64,000 nt of DNA from Bdellovibrio bacteriovorus (GTDB lineage: Bacteria > Bdellovibrionota > Bdellovibrionia > Bdellovibrionales > Bdellovibrionaceae), in NCBI RefSeq assembly GCF_001592745.1, contig NZ_LUKD01000001.1, forward strand, positions 503,384 through 567,383, given 5' to 3'. Every line of letters begins with the position of its first letter. The first letter of the stretch is position 1. Positions 27,152-39,115 of the stretch are shown one piece after another. The notes beneath the pieces were generated by a model. That model was not told the origin of the DNA. It worked only from the letters and a program-made list of their open reading frames with translations, and ran no database searches. The position numbers were made by a program, and so were the translations under genes.

Positions 27152-30100
27152 CTACCCTTGGTGAGGCTGAGCTGACGCCGTCATTCCTGGCAATGCCACA
27201 AATGAAGTATCGTCGTCTTCCGCTACAGACACTTTCCAACGTTTGTATGAAGTCAAACCTGTTCCCGCTGGGATCAAGCGACCCATAATGATGTTCTCTT
27301 TCAGACCACGCAAATGGTCTGTGCGAGAATTGATCGCTGCTTCCGTAAGAACTTTTGTTGTCTCTTGGAAGGACGCCGCTGAAATCCAGCTGTCAGTGCT
27401 CAAAGAAACTTTCGTGATACCTAGAAGAAGCGGGCTGCAAGTTGCAGGTTGTCCGCCTTCACGGTTGATACGATCATTTTCTTCGTCGAAAGCATATCTT
27501 TCAACCTGTTCGCCCGCCAAGAAACGGCTGTCGCCAGCGTCCTTGATTTCTACTTTACGTAGCATTTGGCGAACGATCACTTCGATGTGCTTATCGTTGA
27601 TACCAACCCCTTGAAGTCTGTAAACTTCTTGGATTTCATTCACAAGGTATGCTGATAGAGCTTTCGCACCTAGAACCGCCAGAATGTCATGAGGATTTGT
27701 TGGACCATCCATCAACGCCTCACCGGCTCTTACGTACTCACCTTCTCTTACAGCAACGTGCTTACCTTTAGGGATGAGATATTCTTTTTGCTCACCCACT
27801 TCAGGAGTTACGATCACACGTTGTTTACCTTTAACGTCTTTACCGAATGTCACATAACCATCGATCTCAGAGATGATAGCTGCTTCTTTCGGTTTACGAG
27901 CTTCAAACAATTCAGCAACGCGCGGTAGACCACCCGTGATATCCTTCGTTTTCGAAGTCTCACGATGCATCTTCGCGATAACGTCACCGGCATGAACTTC
28001 CTGCTGGTCAGAAGCCAGAAGTTGCGCACCCACTGGGATCAAGTATCTCGCAGGGATGTCACGGCCAGGAAGATTCAATGTCTTACCATTGCCATCAACT
28101 AGGAATACAGTCGGTTTAATATCAGAAGACTTAGACTCCATGATAACTTTGGTTGCGAAACCAGTTACCGCGTCGACTTGCTCCTGCATTGTCGAACCTT
28201 CTTCAATGTCGTGGTATTGGATCTTCGCAGAAACTTCCGCGATGATCGGATTCGAATATGGATCCCACTCAGCAACAGTTTGACCTTTAGCCACCTTGTC
28301 GCCTTCTTTGAAGTTAAGTACCGCACCGTAAACAAGCTTGAAGTTTTCACGTTCACGACCTGTTTCGTCGATGACTAGGGCAGAACCGTTACGATTCATC
28401 ACAGTCAACTTACCGTTACGGTTCGTTACTGCGTGAACGTTTACAAGTTTAATAACACCATCATGGCGAGTTGTATGAACAGATTGCTCAACCGCACGAG
28501 AAGCCGCACCACCTAAGTGGAACGTTCTCATCGTCAACTGAGTACCTGGCTCACCGATTGATTGTGCTGCAATGATACCCACCGTTTCACCAAGGTTCAC
28601 AGTGTTACCGCGAGACAAGTCACGGCCGTAACATTTCACGCACACGCCACGAGTAGATTCACACACTAGAGCAGAACGGATTTCAACTTTGTCGATACCA
28701 AGCTCTTCTACGCGCTTAACATCAGACTCAGTGATTTCGTGTCCGGCTTTCAAGATCACAGCGTTTGTCATTGGATCAACAACGTCTTTCAGAGTTGTTC
28801 TACCCAAGATACGATCGCCGATATTTTGGATGATCTCACCAGCTTCGTATACTGGAGTGATTTCCAAACCATCTGTCGTACCGCAGTCCACTTCAGACAC
28901 AACAACGTCTTGAGCCACGTCAACCAAACGACGAGTCAAGTAACCAGAGTTCGCTGTTTTCAATGCGGTATCGGCCAAACCTTTACGCGCACCGTGCGTT
29001 GAAATGAAGTACTGGATAACTGTCAAACCTTCACGGAAGTTCGCAGTGATCGGAGTTTCGATGATCTCACCAGAAGGTTTCGCCATCAAACCACGCATAC
29101 CACCCAACTGACGGATCTGAGCTGCGGAACCACGGGCTCCGGAGTCAGCCATGATGTAGATCGGGTTGAATGAAGGTCCTACGATTTCTTTACCATCAAC
29201 ATGGAAAGTTTGTTTTTCAATCGCGTTCATACCTTCTTTAGCGATCTTATCACCAGTTTGAGCCCAGATATCCACCACTTTATTGTAGCGCTCACCATCT
29301 GTGATCAAACCTTCGTCGTACTGCTGCTGAATCTCTGTTACTTGTTTCTCTGCATCAGCAATCAAAGTTGCTTTTGCTGCAGGGATAACCATGTCGTCGA
29401 TACCGATCGACATACCCGCTGCTGTAGAATATTTGAAACCAAGTTCCATGATTTTATCAGCCAAGATACAAGTCGCTTTTGCACCAGCAAGACGGAATGT
29501 CTTATCGATCAAAGCAGCGATTTGTTTCTTATTCATTGTTACGTTCACTTCGTTGAACGGAACTTCTTTTGGTACGATGTCAGACAAGATAGAACGACCT
29601 ACTGAAGTCTCTTGAACTTTACCGTTCAAACGAACTTTACAAGCCGCTTGCAAGTCAACAAGTCCTGTTTCGTAAGCGTAAAGAGCCTCTTGAACGCTGG
29701 CGAAAATCTTGCCAGTTCCTTTTGCTCCAGGACGAATACGAGTCAACCAGTACAAGCCCAACACGATATCTTGTGAAGGGTTGATGATTGGCTTACCAGA
29801 TGCCGGAGAAAGGATGTTGTTCGTAGACATCATCAATACGCGAGCTTCAACTTGAGATTCCACAGAAAGTGGAACGTGAACCGCCATTTGGTCACCGTCG
29901 AAGTCGGCATTGAACGCCGTACACACTAGAGGATGCAATTGGATTGCTTTACCTTCGTGAAGTACTGGTTCGAAAGCTTGGATACCAAGTCTGTGAAGAG
30001 TTGGCGCACGGTTAAGAAGAACTGGATGTTCTTTAACCACGTCAGCCAAAATATCCCAAACTTCTACAGTTTCTTGGTCTACAAGGCGTTTTGCTTGCTT

Positions 30101-31282
30101 AATAGTTGTCGCCAAACCTTTTTCTTCAAGTTTGTTGTAAACAAACGGTTTGAAAAGCTCCAAAGCCATCTTCTTAGGAAGACCACATTGGTGAAGTTTC
30201 AAAGTTGGGCCTACAACGATAACGGAACGACCCGAGTAGTCGACACGTTTACCCAAAAGGTTTTGACGGAAACGACCTTGCTTACCTTTCAACATATCAG
30301 AAAGAGAGCGAAGAGGACGTTTGTTAGGACCAGTGAAAGTCTTACCGCGACGGCCGTTATCCAACAACGCATCAACCGCTTCTTGCAACATACGTTTTTC
30401 GTTGCGGATGATGATGTCTGGAGCGTTTAGCTCCTGAAGACGTTTCAAACGGTTGTTACGGTTGATAACACGACGGTAAAGATCATTAAGATCTGAAGTC
30501 GCGAAACGACCACCATCAAGTGGTACCAACGGACGAAGATCAGGAGGAAGAACAGGAAGTGCTTCCAACATCATCCACTCTGGCTTGTTGATAGAGCCTT
30601 TGAAAGCTTCAACAACGCGTAGACGTTTCGTCAATTTTTTGATTTGCGCTTCTGATTTCGTGTCTTTCACTTCCATACGAAGTTTACGAGACAAGTATTC
30701 AGGATCGATTTTGCGTAGCAATTCACGAACAGCTTCACCGCCCATGCCTGCTTTGAAGCTTGGACCGAACTCATTAAGAGCCGCTTGGTAAGCTTCTTCA
30801 GTCAAAATCTGACCTTCTTCCAATGTAGTTTCCATTGGATCGATAACCACGTGAGCTTCACAGTAAAGAACCTTTTCAACGTCTTTCAAAGAAAGATTCA
30901 AAAGGTTACCGATACGAGAAGGCAATGAACGCAAGAACCAGATGTGTGCCACTGGAGTTGCTAGTTCAATGTGACCTAAACGCTCACGACGAACTTTAGT
31001 TTGTGTTACTTCAACGCCGCACTTTTCACAGACGACGCCACGGTACTTCATACGTTTATACTTACCGCACAAGCACTCGTAATCCTTGATAGGACCGAAG
31101 ATTTTCGCACAGAACAAACCGTCACGCTCTGGTTTGAATGTACGATAGTTGATAGTTTCAGGCTTCTTAACTTCACCAAATGACCAATCACGAATCATTT
31201 CCGGTGACGCCAACGATACTCGTACGGCGTCAAACGAAAGTGGATCTTTTGGTTTATCGAAAAAATTCAACAAGTCTCTCAA
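27152..31282 (-). CDS. rpoC: RNA polymerase beta' subunit
   Basis: The 1376-residue largest RNA polymerase subunit. The N-terminal zinc site [20 protein letters not shown], the catalytic [17 protein letters not shown] with its three Asp for Mg2+, and the second zinc site [11 protein letters not shown] are intact; the trigger loop follows near [19 protein letters not shown]. The start is TTG (31280-31282), preceded by AGGGG with a 6-nt spacer. It lies 27 bp after rpoB. Confidence 0.98.
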   Translation of the reverse strand: MRDLLNFFDKPKDPLSFDAVRVSLASPEMIRDWSFGEVKKPETINYRTFKPERDGLFCAKIFGPIKDYECLCGKYKRMKYRGVVCEKCGVEVTQTKVRRERLGHIELATPVAHIWFLRSLPSRIGNLLNLSLKDVEKVLYCEAHVVIDPMETTLEEGQILTEEAYQAALNEFGPSFKAGMGGEAVRELLRKIDPEYLSRKLRMEVKDTKSEAQIKKLTKRLRVVEAFKGSINKPEWMMLEALPVLPPDLRPLVPLDGGRFATSDLNDLYRRVINRNNRLKRLQELNAPDIIIRNEKRMLQEAVDALLDNGRRGKTFTGPNKRPLRSLSDMLKGKQGRFRQNLLGKRVDYSGRSVIVVGPTLKLHQCGLPKKMALELFKPFVYNKLEEKGLATTIKQAKRLVDQETVEVWDILADVVKEHPVLLNRAPTLHRLGIQAFEPVLHEGKAIQLHPLVCTAFNADFDGDQMAVHVPLSVESQVEARVLMMSTNNILSPASGKPIINPSQDIVLGLYWLTRIRPGAKGTGKIFASVQEALYAYETGLVDLQAACKVRLNGKVQETSVGRSILSDIVPKEVPFNEVNVTMNKKQIAALIDKTFRLAGAKATCILADKIMELGFKYSTAAGMSIGIDDMVIPAAKATLIADAEKQVTEIQQQYDEGLITDGERYNKVVDIWAQTGDKIAKEGMNAIEKQTFHVDGKEIVGPSFNPIYIMADSGARGSAAQIRQLGGMRGLMAKPSGEIIETPITANFREGLTVIQYFISTHGARKGLADTALKTANSGYLTRRLVDVAQDVVVSEVDCGTTDGLEITPVYEAGEIIQNIGDRILGRTTLKDVVDPMTNAVILKAGHEITESDVKRVEELGIDKVEIRSALVCESTRGVCVKCYGRDLSRGNTVNLGETVGIIAAQSIGEPGTQLTMRTFHLGGAASRAVEQSVHTTRHDGVIKLVNVHAVTNRNGKLTVMNRNGSALVIDETGRERENFKLVYGAVLNFKEGDKVAKGQTVAEWDPYSNPIIAEVSAKIQYHDIEEGSTMQEQVDAVTGFATKVIMESKSSDIKPTVFLVDGNGKTLNLPGRDIPARYLIPVGAQLLASDQQEVHAGDVIAKMHRETSKTKDITGGLPRVAELFEARKPKEAAIISEIDGYVTFGKDVKGKQRVIVTPEVGEQKEYLIPKGKHVAVREGEYVRAGEALMDGPTNPHDILAVLGAKALSAYLVNEIQEVYRLQGVGINDKHIEVIVRQMLRKVEIKDAGDSRFLAGEQVERYAFDEENDRINREGGQPATCSPLLLGITKVSLSTDSWISAASFQETTKVLTEAAINSRTDHLRGLKENIIMGRLIPAGTGLTSYKRWKVSVAEDDDTSFVALPGMTASAQPHQG

Positions 31283-31309
31283 AGAACACCCCTGTTGTTA
31301 AAATATTAA

Positions 31310-34300
31310 TTAGTGTTGCTCTGGCTCAGTTGGAGCCGGAACAATTGCCTCTTCACCCTCGATAACGTCATCAGTCAACTCATCGTCTGAGTCGCTAAGG
31401 ATGTCGGACTCCATCAACTCAACATTCAATGCAAGAGACTGAAGCTCTTTCACTAGAACGTTGAACGATTCAGGAAGACCTGGTTCAAGGATGTTTTCAC
31501 CTTTCACGATGCTTTCGTACATACGAGTTCTACCTGCCACGTCGTCAGACTTAACAGTTAAGAATTCTTGTAGTGAGTAAGCGGCACCGTAAGCCTCGAT
31601 CGCCCAAACTTCCATCTCCCCTAGACGCTGACCACCGAACTGAGCTTTACCACCCAGAGGTTGTTGCGAAACAAGAGAGTAAGGTCCGATAGAACGAGCG
31701 TGGATCTTCTCTTCCACGAGATGGTGAAGTTTCAACATGTACATGATACCCACAGTAACTGGGTTCGTGAACGGCTCACCTGTACGACCGTCAAAGAGGA
31801 TCGATTTACCAGATGTTGGAACTTGCGCTTTTTCTAGCAAGCCTTTTACGTCAGATTCACGAGCACCGTCGAAGACTGGCGTACCCACGTGGATACCGTT
31901 CTTCATGCGAGTGACCATAGACTTCAATGAGCCATCATCTGCTTTATCAAGTTTTGCAGAGATGTCGCTATCACTGAAGATGTCTTTCATGTCTTTACGG
32001 GCATTTTCAGCGTTCCACTTTTCAAGGTGGGCACCTAATTGTTTACCCAAGTTGTGCGCAGCCCAACCCAAGTGAACCTCAAGGATCTGACCGATGTTCA
32101 TACGAGAAGGAACGCCCAGTGGGTTTAGAACCATGTCAACAGGTGTACCGTCAGCTAGGTATGGCATGTCTTCCGCAGGCAATACTTTAGAGACGACACC
32201 CTTATTTCCGTGGCGGCCGGCGAATTTGTCACCGACTTGCATTTTACGTTTAATAGCAACGTAAACTTTAACCATCTTGATTACGCCAGGAGGCAATTCG
32301 TCACCTTTGCGTAGACGATCAATTTTCTCGTTGAAGACCAATTTAACAGCGTCAAGTTGGTTACGAGCATTGTCGATGATCTTGTTCACTTGGAACTCAA
32401 GATCTTGTTCAAGAGGGATATAGTTCAACAATTCAAATGGAACTGTCTCTAGGTCCGCTTCCGTGATGATTTGACCTTTATTAAGAAGCTTTTGGCTTCC
32501 ATCTTCGTTCAATAGAACGCCCGTTGTTGTTTTACCAACAAGGATGTCACGAAGTTTAGAGATCGCGTTATTTTTGATAACGTTTTGCTCTACAGCCAAG
32601 TCCTTCTCAAGTTTGCGTTTTTTCTCTTCGATGATTGAAGACAAACGCTCATCGCGGTCTGCGCCTTCACGAGAGTAAACTTGAGCGTCGATCACTGTAC
32701 CGTAAACGCCTGATGGCGCACGAAGTGATGTATCACGAACGTCACCCGCTTTTTCACCGAAGATCGCTCTCAAAAGCTTTTCTTCAGGAGAAAGTTGAGT
32801 TTCACCTTTTGGAGTTACTTTACCAACGAGGATGAAGCCTGGACGAACTTCCGCACCGATGCGGATGATACCAGAGCTATCAAGGTCTTTAAGAGCCTCT
32901 TCACCGACGTTAGCGATATCGCGAGTGATCTCTTCCTTACCAAGTTTTGTATCACGAGCCACACACTCGAATTCTTCGATGTGGATGGAAGTGTAAACGT
33001 CGTCTTTCAACAAACGCTCAGAAATAAGGATGGAGTCCTCGAAGTTGTAACCTTGCCAAGGAGTGAACGCTACTAGGATGTTTTGTCCAAGAGCCAATTC
33101 ACCAAGTTCTGTAGAAGGACCGTCAGCGATGATGTCGCCTTTAGAAACCTTGTCACCTACAGTTACGATTGGTTTTTGGTTAAAGCATGTATTTTGGTTC
33201 GTACGTTGGTACTTAGTTAGGTTGTAGATGTCTACGTTCGCACCCAACTCGCCACCTTTTGCAAAACGGCGAACCACGATACGAGATGCGTCGACTTCTT
33301 CAACGATACCGTCGTTTTGAGCAACAACAGATGTACCAGAGTCACGAGCTACCAAACGCTCTACGCCTGTACCAACAAGTGGTGCGCGAGAACGCAACAA
33401 TGGAACCGCTTGACGTTGCATGTTCGATCCCATCAACGCACGGTTGGCGTCGTCATGCTCAAGGAATGGGATCAAAGAAGCCGCGATAGATACTAGTTGC
33501 GATGGAGAAACGTCCATCAAAGCAACTTTGTCTTTATCAACGATTTCGTACTCACCGTCACGACGAGTGATCGTCGTCGCAGTTTGGATAGCTTTATTAC
33601 CAGCTTCGTCACGAGCCGCAGGAGCAATGTAGTGACCTGCTTCTTCCAAAGCTGACAAGTAATTGATGTCTTTAGAAATAGAACCTTGCTCAACCTTACG
33701 GTACGGAGTCTCGATGAAACCGTAGTTGTTGATACGAGCATAAGTCGCCAAAGACGCGATCAAACCGATGTTTGGACCCTCTGGAGTCTCGATCGGGCAG
33801 ATACGACCGTAGTGCGTAGGATGTACGTCACGTACTTCGAAACCGGCACGGTCACGAGTCAAACCACCAGGGCCGAGAGCTGACAAACGACGTTTGTGAG
33901 TGATCTCTGACAATGGATTTGTTTGGTCCATGAACTGAGACAATTGAGAAGAACCGAAGAATTCTTTAACAACCGCGTTCACTGGTTTCGCGTTCACTAG
34001 ATCGTGAGGCATCATCGTCTCAACGTCTTGAAGAGACATACGTTCACGAATCGCGCGCTCCATACGAACTAGACCAATACGGTATTGGTTCTCAAGCAAC
34101 TCACCTACAGAACGAACACGACGGTTACCCAAGTGATCGATATCGTCGATAACACCGCGACCGTTTTTAAGGTCGATCAGAGTTTTGATAGTGCTCAAGA
34201 TATCTTTATGAGTCAGTGTTCTGTGTGAAGGTGGGCACTCGTCCATAGAGATGCCGAATCTGTGGTTGATCTTAATACGACCAACTTCAGAAAGATCATA

Positions 34301-35512
34301 AGTCTCTGGATCGAAGAACAAACGACCGAAGAATGTCGTAGCGGCTTCCAAAGTTGGAGGCTCACCAGGACGAAGACGTTTGTAGATCTCAACCAAAGAT
34401 TCATCTTTGTTAGAAACTTTATCAACTAGCAACGTGTTGCGAAGGTAAGGACCTACAGTCAAACCGTCGAAGAAGATCATGAAGAAACGATCAATTCCAG
34501 ACTCGATAGAACGCTTGATGATCGCAGAGTTCAATTCTGCATTGGCATCAGCGATGATCTCACCTGTTGACTCGTCAATAAGTGGTTTCGCCAATACTTT
34601 TCCGTCAAGGTCTTCAGGCTGAACTTCAAGCTCAGTGATGTTAAGATCTTTGATTTTCTTAACGATCGCACGAGTGATACGACGACCTGCTTTAACAAGC
34701 GCCTCACCTGATTTTGGATCGATAACGTCTGTCAATGCTCTTTGGCCTGACATACGCTCGATATCAAGTTTACGATAAAGCTTTCCAGATTTTACGTAAA
34801 CTTCGTCTAGGTCGTAGAAGTACTCAAGAAGTTGCTCAGTGTTGTAACCAAGAGCCTTCAAAAGAATTGTCACAGGGAATTTACGACGACGGTCGATACG
34901 TACGTGGATAAGATCTTTTTGATCGAATTCAGCATCCAACCAAGAACCACGGTAAGGAATCACACGTGCAGAGTAAATCAATTTACCAGAAGCATTGTTC
35001 TTACCACCATCGTGGTCGAAGAATACGCCCGGAGAACGATGCAACTGAGAAACAACAACGCGCTCAGTACCGTTGATGATGAAAGAACCGTTTGCAGTCA
35101 TCAATGGGATTTCGCCCAAGTAAACTTCTTGTTCTTTCACGTCGCGGATGCTGCGTGCTTCAGTTTCTTCGTCAACGTCGAAAACGATCAAACGAAGAGT
35201 CACCTTGATTGGAGCAGCGAAAGTCATACCACGCTGACGACACTCGTCCACGTCGTACTTAGCTGGCTCTAGAGTGTATGATACAAACTCAAGGCTTGCT
35301 GTGTTGTTGAAATCTGTAATTGGGAATACAGATTTGAAAACGCCATTGAGACCCGCATCGCCACGGCGATCTGGATCCATATCTTTTTGAATGAAAGCTT
35401 CGTAAGAAGATTTCTGCAATTCAATCAGATTTGGGATATCAATGACCTGCTTGTTTTTTGCAAAAGACTTTCTAACTCGGATGTTAGAAGCTGTAACTGG
35501 AGTTCTTTCCAA
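31310..35512 (-). CDS. rpoB: RNA polymerase beta subunit
   Basis: The 1400-residue catalytic beta subunit. The rifampicin region reads [20 protein letters not shown] then [13 protein letters not shown], the sensitive form. Other motifs: [31 protein letters not shown] and the C-terminal [18 protein letters not shown]. The frame is open upstream to 35623, but TTG 35510-35512 is chosen: it has AGGAG at a 6-nt distance and starts near the family N-terminus. Unlike in many bacteria it is not next to rplL but 8 kb away, with its own promoter. Confidence 0.97.
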   Translation of the reverse strand: MERTPVTASNIRVRKSFAKNKQVIDIPNLIELQKSSYEAFIQKDMDPDRRGDAGLNGVFKSVFPITDFNNTASLEFVSYTLEPAKYDVDECRQRGMTFAAPIKVTLRLIVFDVDEETEARSIRDVKEQEVYLGEIPLMTANGSFIINGTERVVVSQLHRSPGVFFDHDGGKNNASGKLIYSARVIPYRGSWLDAEFDQKDLIHVRIDRRRKFPVTILLKALGYNTEQLLEYFYDLDEVYVKSGKLYRKLDIERMSGQRALTDVIDPKSGEALVKAGRRITRAIVKKIKDLNITELEVQPEDLDGKVLAKPLIDESTGEIIADANAELNSAIIKRSIESGIDRFFMIFFDGLTVGPYLRNTLLVDKVSNKDESLVEIYKRLRPGEPPTLEAATTFFGRLFFDPETYDLSEVGRIKINHRFGISMDECPPSHRTLTHKDILSTIKTLIDLKNGRGVIDDIDHLGNRRVRSVGELLENQYRIGLVRMERAIRERMSLQDVETMMPHDLVNAKPVNAVVKEFFGSSQLSQFMDQTNPLSEITHKRRLSALGPGGLTRDRAGFEVRDVHPTHYGRICPIETPEGPNIGLIASLATYARINNYGFIETPYRKVEQGSISKDINYLSALEEAGHYIAPAARDEAGNKAIQTATTITRRDGEYEIVDKDKVALMDVSPSQLVSIAASLIPFLEHDDANRALMGSNMQRQAVPLLRSRAPLVGTGVERLVARDSGTSVVAQNDGIVEEVDASRIVVRRFAKGGELGANVDIYNLTKYQRTNQNTCFNQKPIVTVGDKVSKGDIIADGPSTELGELALGQNILVAFTPWQGYNFEDSILISERLLKDDVYTSIHIEEFECVARDTKLGKEEITRDIANVGEEALKDLDSSGIIRIGAEVRPGFILVGKVTPKGETQLSPEEKLLRAIFGEKAGDVRDTSLRAPSGVYGTVIDAQVYSREGADRDERLSSIIEEKKRKLEKDLAVEQNVIKNNAISKLRDILVGKTTTGVLLNEDGSQKLLNKGQIITEADLETVPFELLNYIPLEQDLEFQVNKIIDNARNQLDAVKLVFNEKIDRLRKGDELPPGVIKMVKVYVAIKRKMQVGDKFAGRHGNKGVVSKVLPAEDMPYLADGTPVDMVLNPLGVPSRMNIGQILEVHLGWAAHNLGKQLGAHLEKWNAENARKDMKDIFSDSDISAKLDKADDGSLKSMVTRMKNGIHVGTPVFDGARESDVKGLLEKAQVPTSGKSILFDGRTGEPFTNPVTVGIMYMLKLHHLVEEKIHARSIGPYSLVSQQPLGGKAQFGGQRLGEMEVWAIEAYGAAYSLQEFLTVKSDDVAGRTRMYESIVKGENILEPGLPESFNVLVKELQSLALNVELMESDILSDSDDELTDDVIEGEEAIVPAPTEPEQH

Positions 35513-35658
35513 TTTACTCTCCTGATCTGTTTGCACTCCGGCAGGGCCGGAGTAGAAAATCGGACATTCGCTTCGGGGGGAATTATCCAAGGCCCACATT
35601 AAATCTTTAGATAAGCATCTCAACCTACCTGAAGTTTTAAGGAAATCAAGTGATTATA
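35513..35658 (-). promoter_or_regulatory. rpoBC promoter and leader with hairpin before the ribosome-binding site
   Basis: TATAAT on the minus strand (complement of 35653-35658) is a perfect -10; the -35 is weak (TTCTGA-like, 16-bp spacer). The leader is about 135 nt. A perfect 8-bp stem, ACTCCGGC with GCCGGAGT (35535-35542 and 35546-35553), ends 11 nt before the rpoB SD (35519-35523) and could affect translation. Confidence 0.6.
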
Positions 35659-36211
35659 ATACTTTCCGCCTGGTTCAGAAGAGACTCTTCGAGGGGCTTA
35701 GAAACCTAAAATTTGATGATTTTTTTGGGAGCCGTGCGGCCCCGATAAAGTAAGAACCTTACCCCACGAGTTCTGTCTTTCGACGGAGACATTAAAGCGA
35801 AGATCAATCCTTCACATGATCGCCCATTGCGTTGCGTTAGTTGATTGAAATATAAAGGAATTTTAAGTTTCCAGAAAGAGCTCCGATGGAGCTGAGTCTT
35901 TGTCACTAAAGATGCGTGACCGCTTTAAAAACGGCTTTCCTGAACCGCATTGATCGACCGTAAGTCTATTTTGCGCATCGCAGCCATGCCTCCTCTGAGC
36001 GACATTCGTATTTAAACCTTTTCCTTTTTTCAATCGAAGAACCGGGAACTGCTTGAAAAATACGCAGGCCAAACAACCCTTTCCTAGTTTTGCAAACGAT
36101 CTTCCTGTTTGCGCGGTCGTTTTAAAACTTCTAAGTGACCTTTGTAATCCTCCCACCCCACTTTTGAAAAAATCCTAATTTGCTAGGCTTTCAGTAAACA
36201 AGGAGATCCCT
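35659..36211. other. Non-coding stretch between rpoB and the beta-propeller gene
   Basis: About 550 bp with no convincing gene. Short minus-strand frames have no SD and no family signature. It contains a small AGCTCC/GGAGCT hairpin (35879-35893). AAGGAGAT precedes ATG 36212. Promoters for the divergent genes must lie here. Confidence 0.6.
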
Positions 36212-37588
36212 ATGAAAGCATTGGTCCCATTTCTGGCAATGATGGCCACGAGCTTCGGCGCTTATGCGGGCCCCAGCGATCTGTCGGCCTATTTTTCGAA
36301 AGACTTTCTAATGAAGAAGGCGGACACCGGCTGCATGCCCAAAGGAATGAAGGCCGATAAAACCGGAGACTTTCTTTACGTCGCGGAAATGTGTGGAAAA
36401 ATAGATCCCGCGAAAAACCAACGCATGCCCACGGCGTCCGTTTTCGATTTGAAAAAGCAAACCTTGGTTAAAACATTGGTGACACCTGCGGGACCTACGG
36501 ACGGCATTTTTGCGAATACCGAAGTGGATATTTCCATAGATGGGAAGTTTGCTTTTATTTCTCGCGCGGAGGGAGGAAAAACAGCGGAGGTCTTTAAAAA
36601 CGGGGGGCTTTTGAGTGTCGTGAATACAGAAACTCAAAACATCGTGAAGTACATTCCGACGAAAGGCGAAGGTTCTAAGATCATCGCCTCACGTCCCATC
36701 GTCGCCGAAAGACCTTCGGAACAAATCCTTTACGTCGCCAATTATTTTTCTGATGACATCAGTGTGATTGATGTCACGAATCTTAAAGATGATGGCAATT
36801 TGGATGGCAGCCGTCACCTTGTGAAAAAAATCCGTTTGCAGACACGTTTTACAAATCCATCGATTAAAAAATATCTGATCGCTCCCCGCGGAATTACTTT
36901 TACGCCTGACGGAAAATACGCATTAATTCTCGCCACCGAAACCGGCAGTCTTATCATCGTCGATGCTTTGAACCATCAGCAGATCGCGGAAATTTCTCCG
37001 ATTGAAGATTCCACTGCGGGCCGACCACTTAATTTACGTCATGTGGTTGTTACTAAGAATGGACGCCTGGCTTATTTCAGTCATATGCGCGGCAACGCCG
37101 TTTCGCGGATTGATATGGAAAATCTGATGGAGGAAATCGCAAAAGTCGCCGCCACGTCGATGACTCCCGTATTGCCATCAAGTGTATGGAACAGACTTCT
37201 TGTTCCCTTTAATACTCCGAAAGGACTTAAAAAAATTTTGATACTTGAAGATTACCCGTTAGATCACCCTAACTTCCCCGGTAAAAAATGGGATCTCGCG
37301 CATCCTAATACCATCGTTTTAGATCCTTTGGAAAATCGTTACCTGTTCGTTTCATCGCGAACTACGAGCTATAAAGATGACAGCAAGGTCGATCCAAAAA
37401 TTAAAGGAAAAATCGATATCATCGACACTCGCAACGGAAAGATTGTTTTCACTTTGGTGGGAGGTGCACAACCGACGGCATTGGAGGTTTCACCGGATGG
37501 ATCAACACTGATCTCGGCTGGCTTGAAAGATGATAAAGTTTATTTCTACGATATCAGCAAAATTATTTCTTTGTATCAGCGGTGGTAA
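36212..37588 (+). CDS. Secreted YVTN/WD40-like beta-propeller protein
   Basis: A 458-residue protein with a cleavable signal peptide (cut after AYA, residue 19). The mature part holds repeated propeller-like blades: LYVAEMCGK, ILYVANYFSDDISVIDVTNL, GITFTPDGKYALILA, RHVVVTKNGRLAYFSH, RYLFVSSRT and ALEVSPDGSTLISAGLKDDK. Blades of this kind bind ligands or act as lactonase-like scaffolds; no catalytic set can be named. It is monocistronic, with SD AAGGAGAT and a terminator at 37591. It starts the accessory block between rpoB and rplL. Confidence 0.72.
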   Translation: MKALVPFLAMMATSFGAYAGPSDLSAYFSKDFLMKKADTGCMPKGMKADKTGDFLYVAEMCGKIDPAKNQRMPTASVFDLKKQTLVKTLVTPAGPTDGIFANTEVDISIDGKFAFISRAEGGKTAEVFKNGGLLSVVNTETQNIVKYIPTKGEGSKIIASRPIVAERPSEQILYVANYFSDDISVIDVTNLKDDGNLDGSRHLVKKIRLQTRFTNPSIKKYLIAPRGITFTPDGKYALILATETGSLIIVDALNHQQIAEISPIEDSTAGRPLNLRHVVVTKNGRLAYFSHMRGNAVSRIDMENLMEEIAKVAATSMTPVLPSSVWNRLLVPFNTPKGLKKILILEDYPLDHPNFPGKKWDLAHPNTIVLDPLENRYLFVSSRTTSYKDDSKVDPKIKGKIDIIDTRNGKIVFTLVGGAQPTALEVSPDGSTLISAGLKDDKVYFYDISKIISLYQRW

Positions 37589-37590
37589 TT

Positions 37591-37616
37591 GAGCGCCCTT
37601 TCAAAAGGGGCTCTTT
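37591..37616 (+). terminator. Terminator after the beta-propeller gene
   Basis: GAGC-G-CCCTTT (37591-37601) pairs with AAAGGG-G-CTC and is followed by TTT. It starts 3 bp after the stop codon. Confidence 0.7.
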
Positions 37617-37670
37617 AAGTATATTTCTGAGCAGTCGCTGAAACTCTTTCGTAAATAATTGCAATCGAGA

Positions 37671-37698
37671 CTCCTCCTTGCGTTACCGCAGGGAGGAG
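37671..37698 (-). terminator. Hairpin after the exported hydrolase gene
   Basis: CTCCTCCTTGCG (37671-37682) pairs with CGCAGGGAGGAG (37687-37698) around a TTAC loop with one G-U pair. It lies 16 bp after the hydrolase stop on the minus strand. The U-tract is weak. Confidence 0.55.
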
Positions 37699-37713
37699 CT
37701 CATCACCCGCGAA

Positions 37714-38469
37714 TTACTTTTCTACTCCCGCAGCTGCCAAAATAGCATTCACAACACGAAGAGGTTGAGATTGCATAATGACGTGACTTCCTGGATAAGC
37801 CGTCATTGTTGCTCCGATTTTGGAGGCCATGGCTTTTTGAAGGGCTGGCTGAATCATATGGTCTGTTTCAGCGACAACGTACCAAGAAGGTTTAGTTTTC
37901 CAAGAAGCGATCGTCGCCTTCTCCGCAAACGAAGTCGCCGCCGTCGGAATCTGCGTTGCAAACATCAAGGAAGTTGTTTTGCGAGGAAGATCTTGAGCGA
38001 AATATTTTTTCATCCCCATCTCCGTCAAAGTTCCATATCCAAAAGAATCAATCACCAACTGGCCAAAACCGGGCGACACTGGATAGTCCTTCGTCAAATC
38101 TAAAACAGACTGCCCTTCAGAAGGAGCAAATGCCGCTACATATACTAGAGCATGAACATTCGGCTTACTCCCTGCTTGCGTGATGACGAATCCTCCCCAT
38201 GAATGCCCTACTAGAACCACGGGTCCTTTCACATTTGCTAATGCTCGCTCCGTCGCAGCGACGTCTTCAGCAAAGGACGTTAACGGATTTTGAACGGCAA
38301 CGACTTTAAATCCCCGCTCTTGCAGCATGGTGGTGACACGACTCCACGAGGCAGTGGCATCGGCAAAAGCTCCGTGAACTAAAACGATAGTATGATCTGT
38401 GGGGACGAGGGCTTGAGCCCACGGAGCCAACAGAAAAGATAAAATAAAAATACTTAAAATATTTCGCAT
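37714..38469 (-). CDS. Exported alpha/beta hydrolase
   Basis: A 251-residue alpha/beta hydrolase with a signal peptide (cut near AQA, residue 20), so probably periplasmic or secreted. The oxyanion segment VLVHGAFADA and nucleophile elbow GHSWGG (Ser90) are clear; the likely acid and base are the Asp in AETDHMI and the His in YPGSHVIM near the C-terminus. It resembles EstC/salicylate-esterase-like hydrolases that act on small esters; substrate unknown. It is monocistronic with a GGAG SD. A predator may use it on prey material, but that is conjecture. Confidence 0.8.
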   Translation of the reverse strand: MRNILSIFILSFLLAPWAQALVPTDHTIVLVHGAFADATASWSRVTTMLQERGFKVVAVQNPLTSFAEDVAATERALANVKGPVVLVGHSWGGFVITQAGSKPNVHALVYVAAFAPSEGQSVLDLTKDYPVSPGFGQLVIDSFGYGTLTEMGMKKYFAQDLPRKTTSLMFATQIPTAATSFAEKATIASWKTKPSWYVVAETDHMIQPALQKAMASKIGATMTAYPGSHVIMQSQPLRVVNAILAAAGVEK

Positions 38470-38578
38470 AGGGTGCTCCTTTTTCAGAAAAGTAGAGCAT
38501 CATGCTGTATCCGCCTCAATCACGACGCTTAAGATACACAAAGTTCTATTTGAAAATTCACTGACAATTCAAATGGGA

Positions 38579-39115
38579 TTAAAACAGATACTGCAAAGAA
38601 AGACCGGAAGAGATGTAGTACTGAAGGTCGCGATTGTTATTATTGAAAATAGCAATCACACCGTTATCAAAGATGCGGATGCGATATGAGATGCCAATGC
38701 GACTTCGCATAAACGTATACGTTGTTCCAAACTCGGCCCCGTAGCGAAGCGCCGTAAAGTCATAATAATCAGGGTACGGATACTTGTCTGGCGACTCTAG
38801 AAAGTACTTGTCAGAATTCAGGGCGTAAACAAAGAAGAATCCAAACTGCAAAGGTCTCCAGACATCTTCGCGCACGGGAGTGTTCCATCGAGAATAACGA
38901 TAGACTAGATTCGCCTGATAAAAAACCTCGTCATCAATCGGATAACCACCCAAAGAAAGATCGACCGCGTGTTCGGGCTCAAACTCGTAACTGGCCCCTG
39001 CGGCAACGGTTCCCATGAATCCTGCGCGCTCAACCACGGCACGCCAGTCATCGGCCTGCGCTGACGACACAAAAAGAAACAGGAATGCTATCGCTAAGGC
39101 TTGATAGTTAAGCAT
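38579..39115 (-). CDS. Small outer-membrane beta-barrel-like protein
   Basis: A 178-residue exported protein: signal peptide MLNYQALAIAFLFLFVSSAQA-type cut at about residue 21, then alternating aromatic/polar strands (FGFFFVYAL, YGAEFGTTYTF, IGISYRIRIF, GLSLQYLF), ending in Phe as outer-membrane barrels do. ATG 39115 is chosen for its GGGGA SD and the signal peptide; the frame opens further upstream. It overlaps the phosphoesterase gene by 22 bp and is the last of a three-gene operon. Not assigned to a family. Confidence 0.62.
   Translation of the reverse strand: MLNYQALAIAFLFLFVSSAQADDWRAVVERAGFMGTVAAGASYEFEPEHAVDLSLGGYPIDDEVFYQANLVYRYSRWNTPVREDVWRPLQFGFFFVYALNSDKYFLESPDKYPYPDYYDFTALRYGAEFGTTYTFMRSRIGISYRIRIFDNGVIAIFNNNNRDLQYYISSGLSLQYLF

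Noticed and set aside
35863..36156. 97-codon minus-strand frame upstream of rpoB
   Set aside because: No SD, no recognisable domain, and basic/Cys-rich composition typical of non-coding sequence; left as non-coding.
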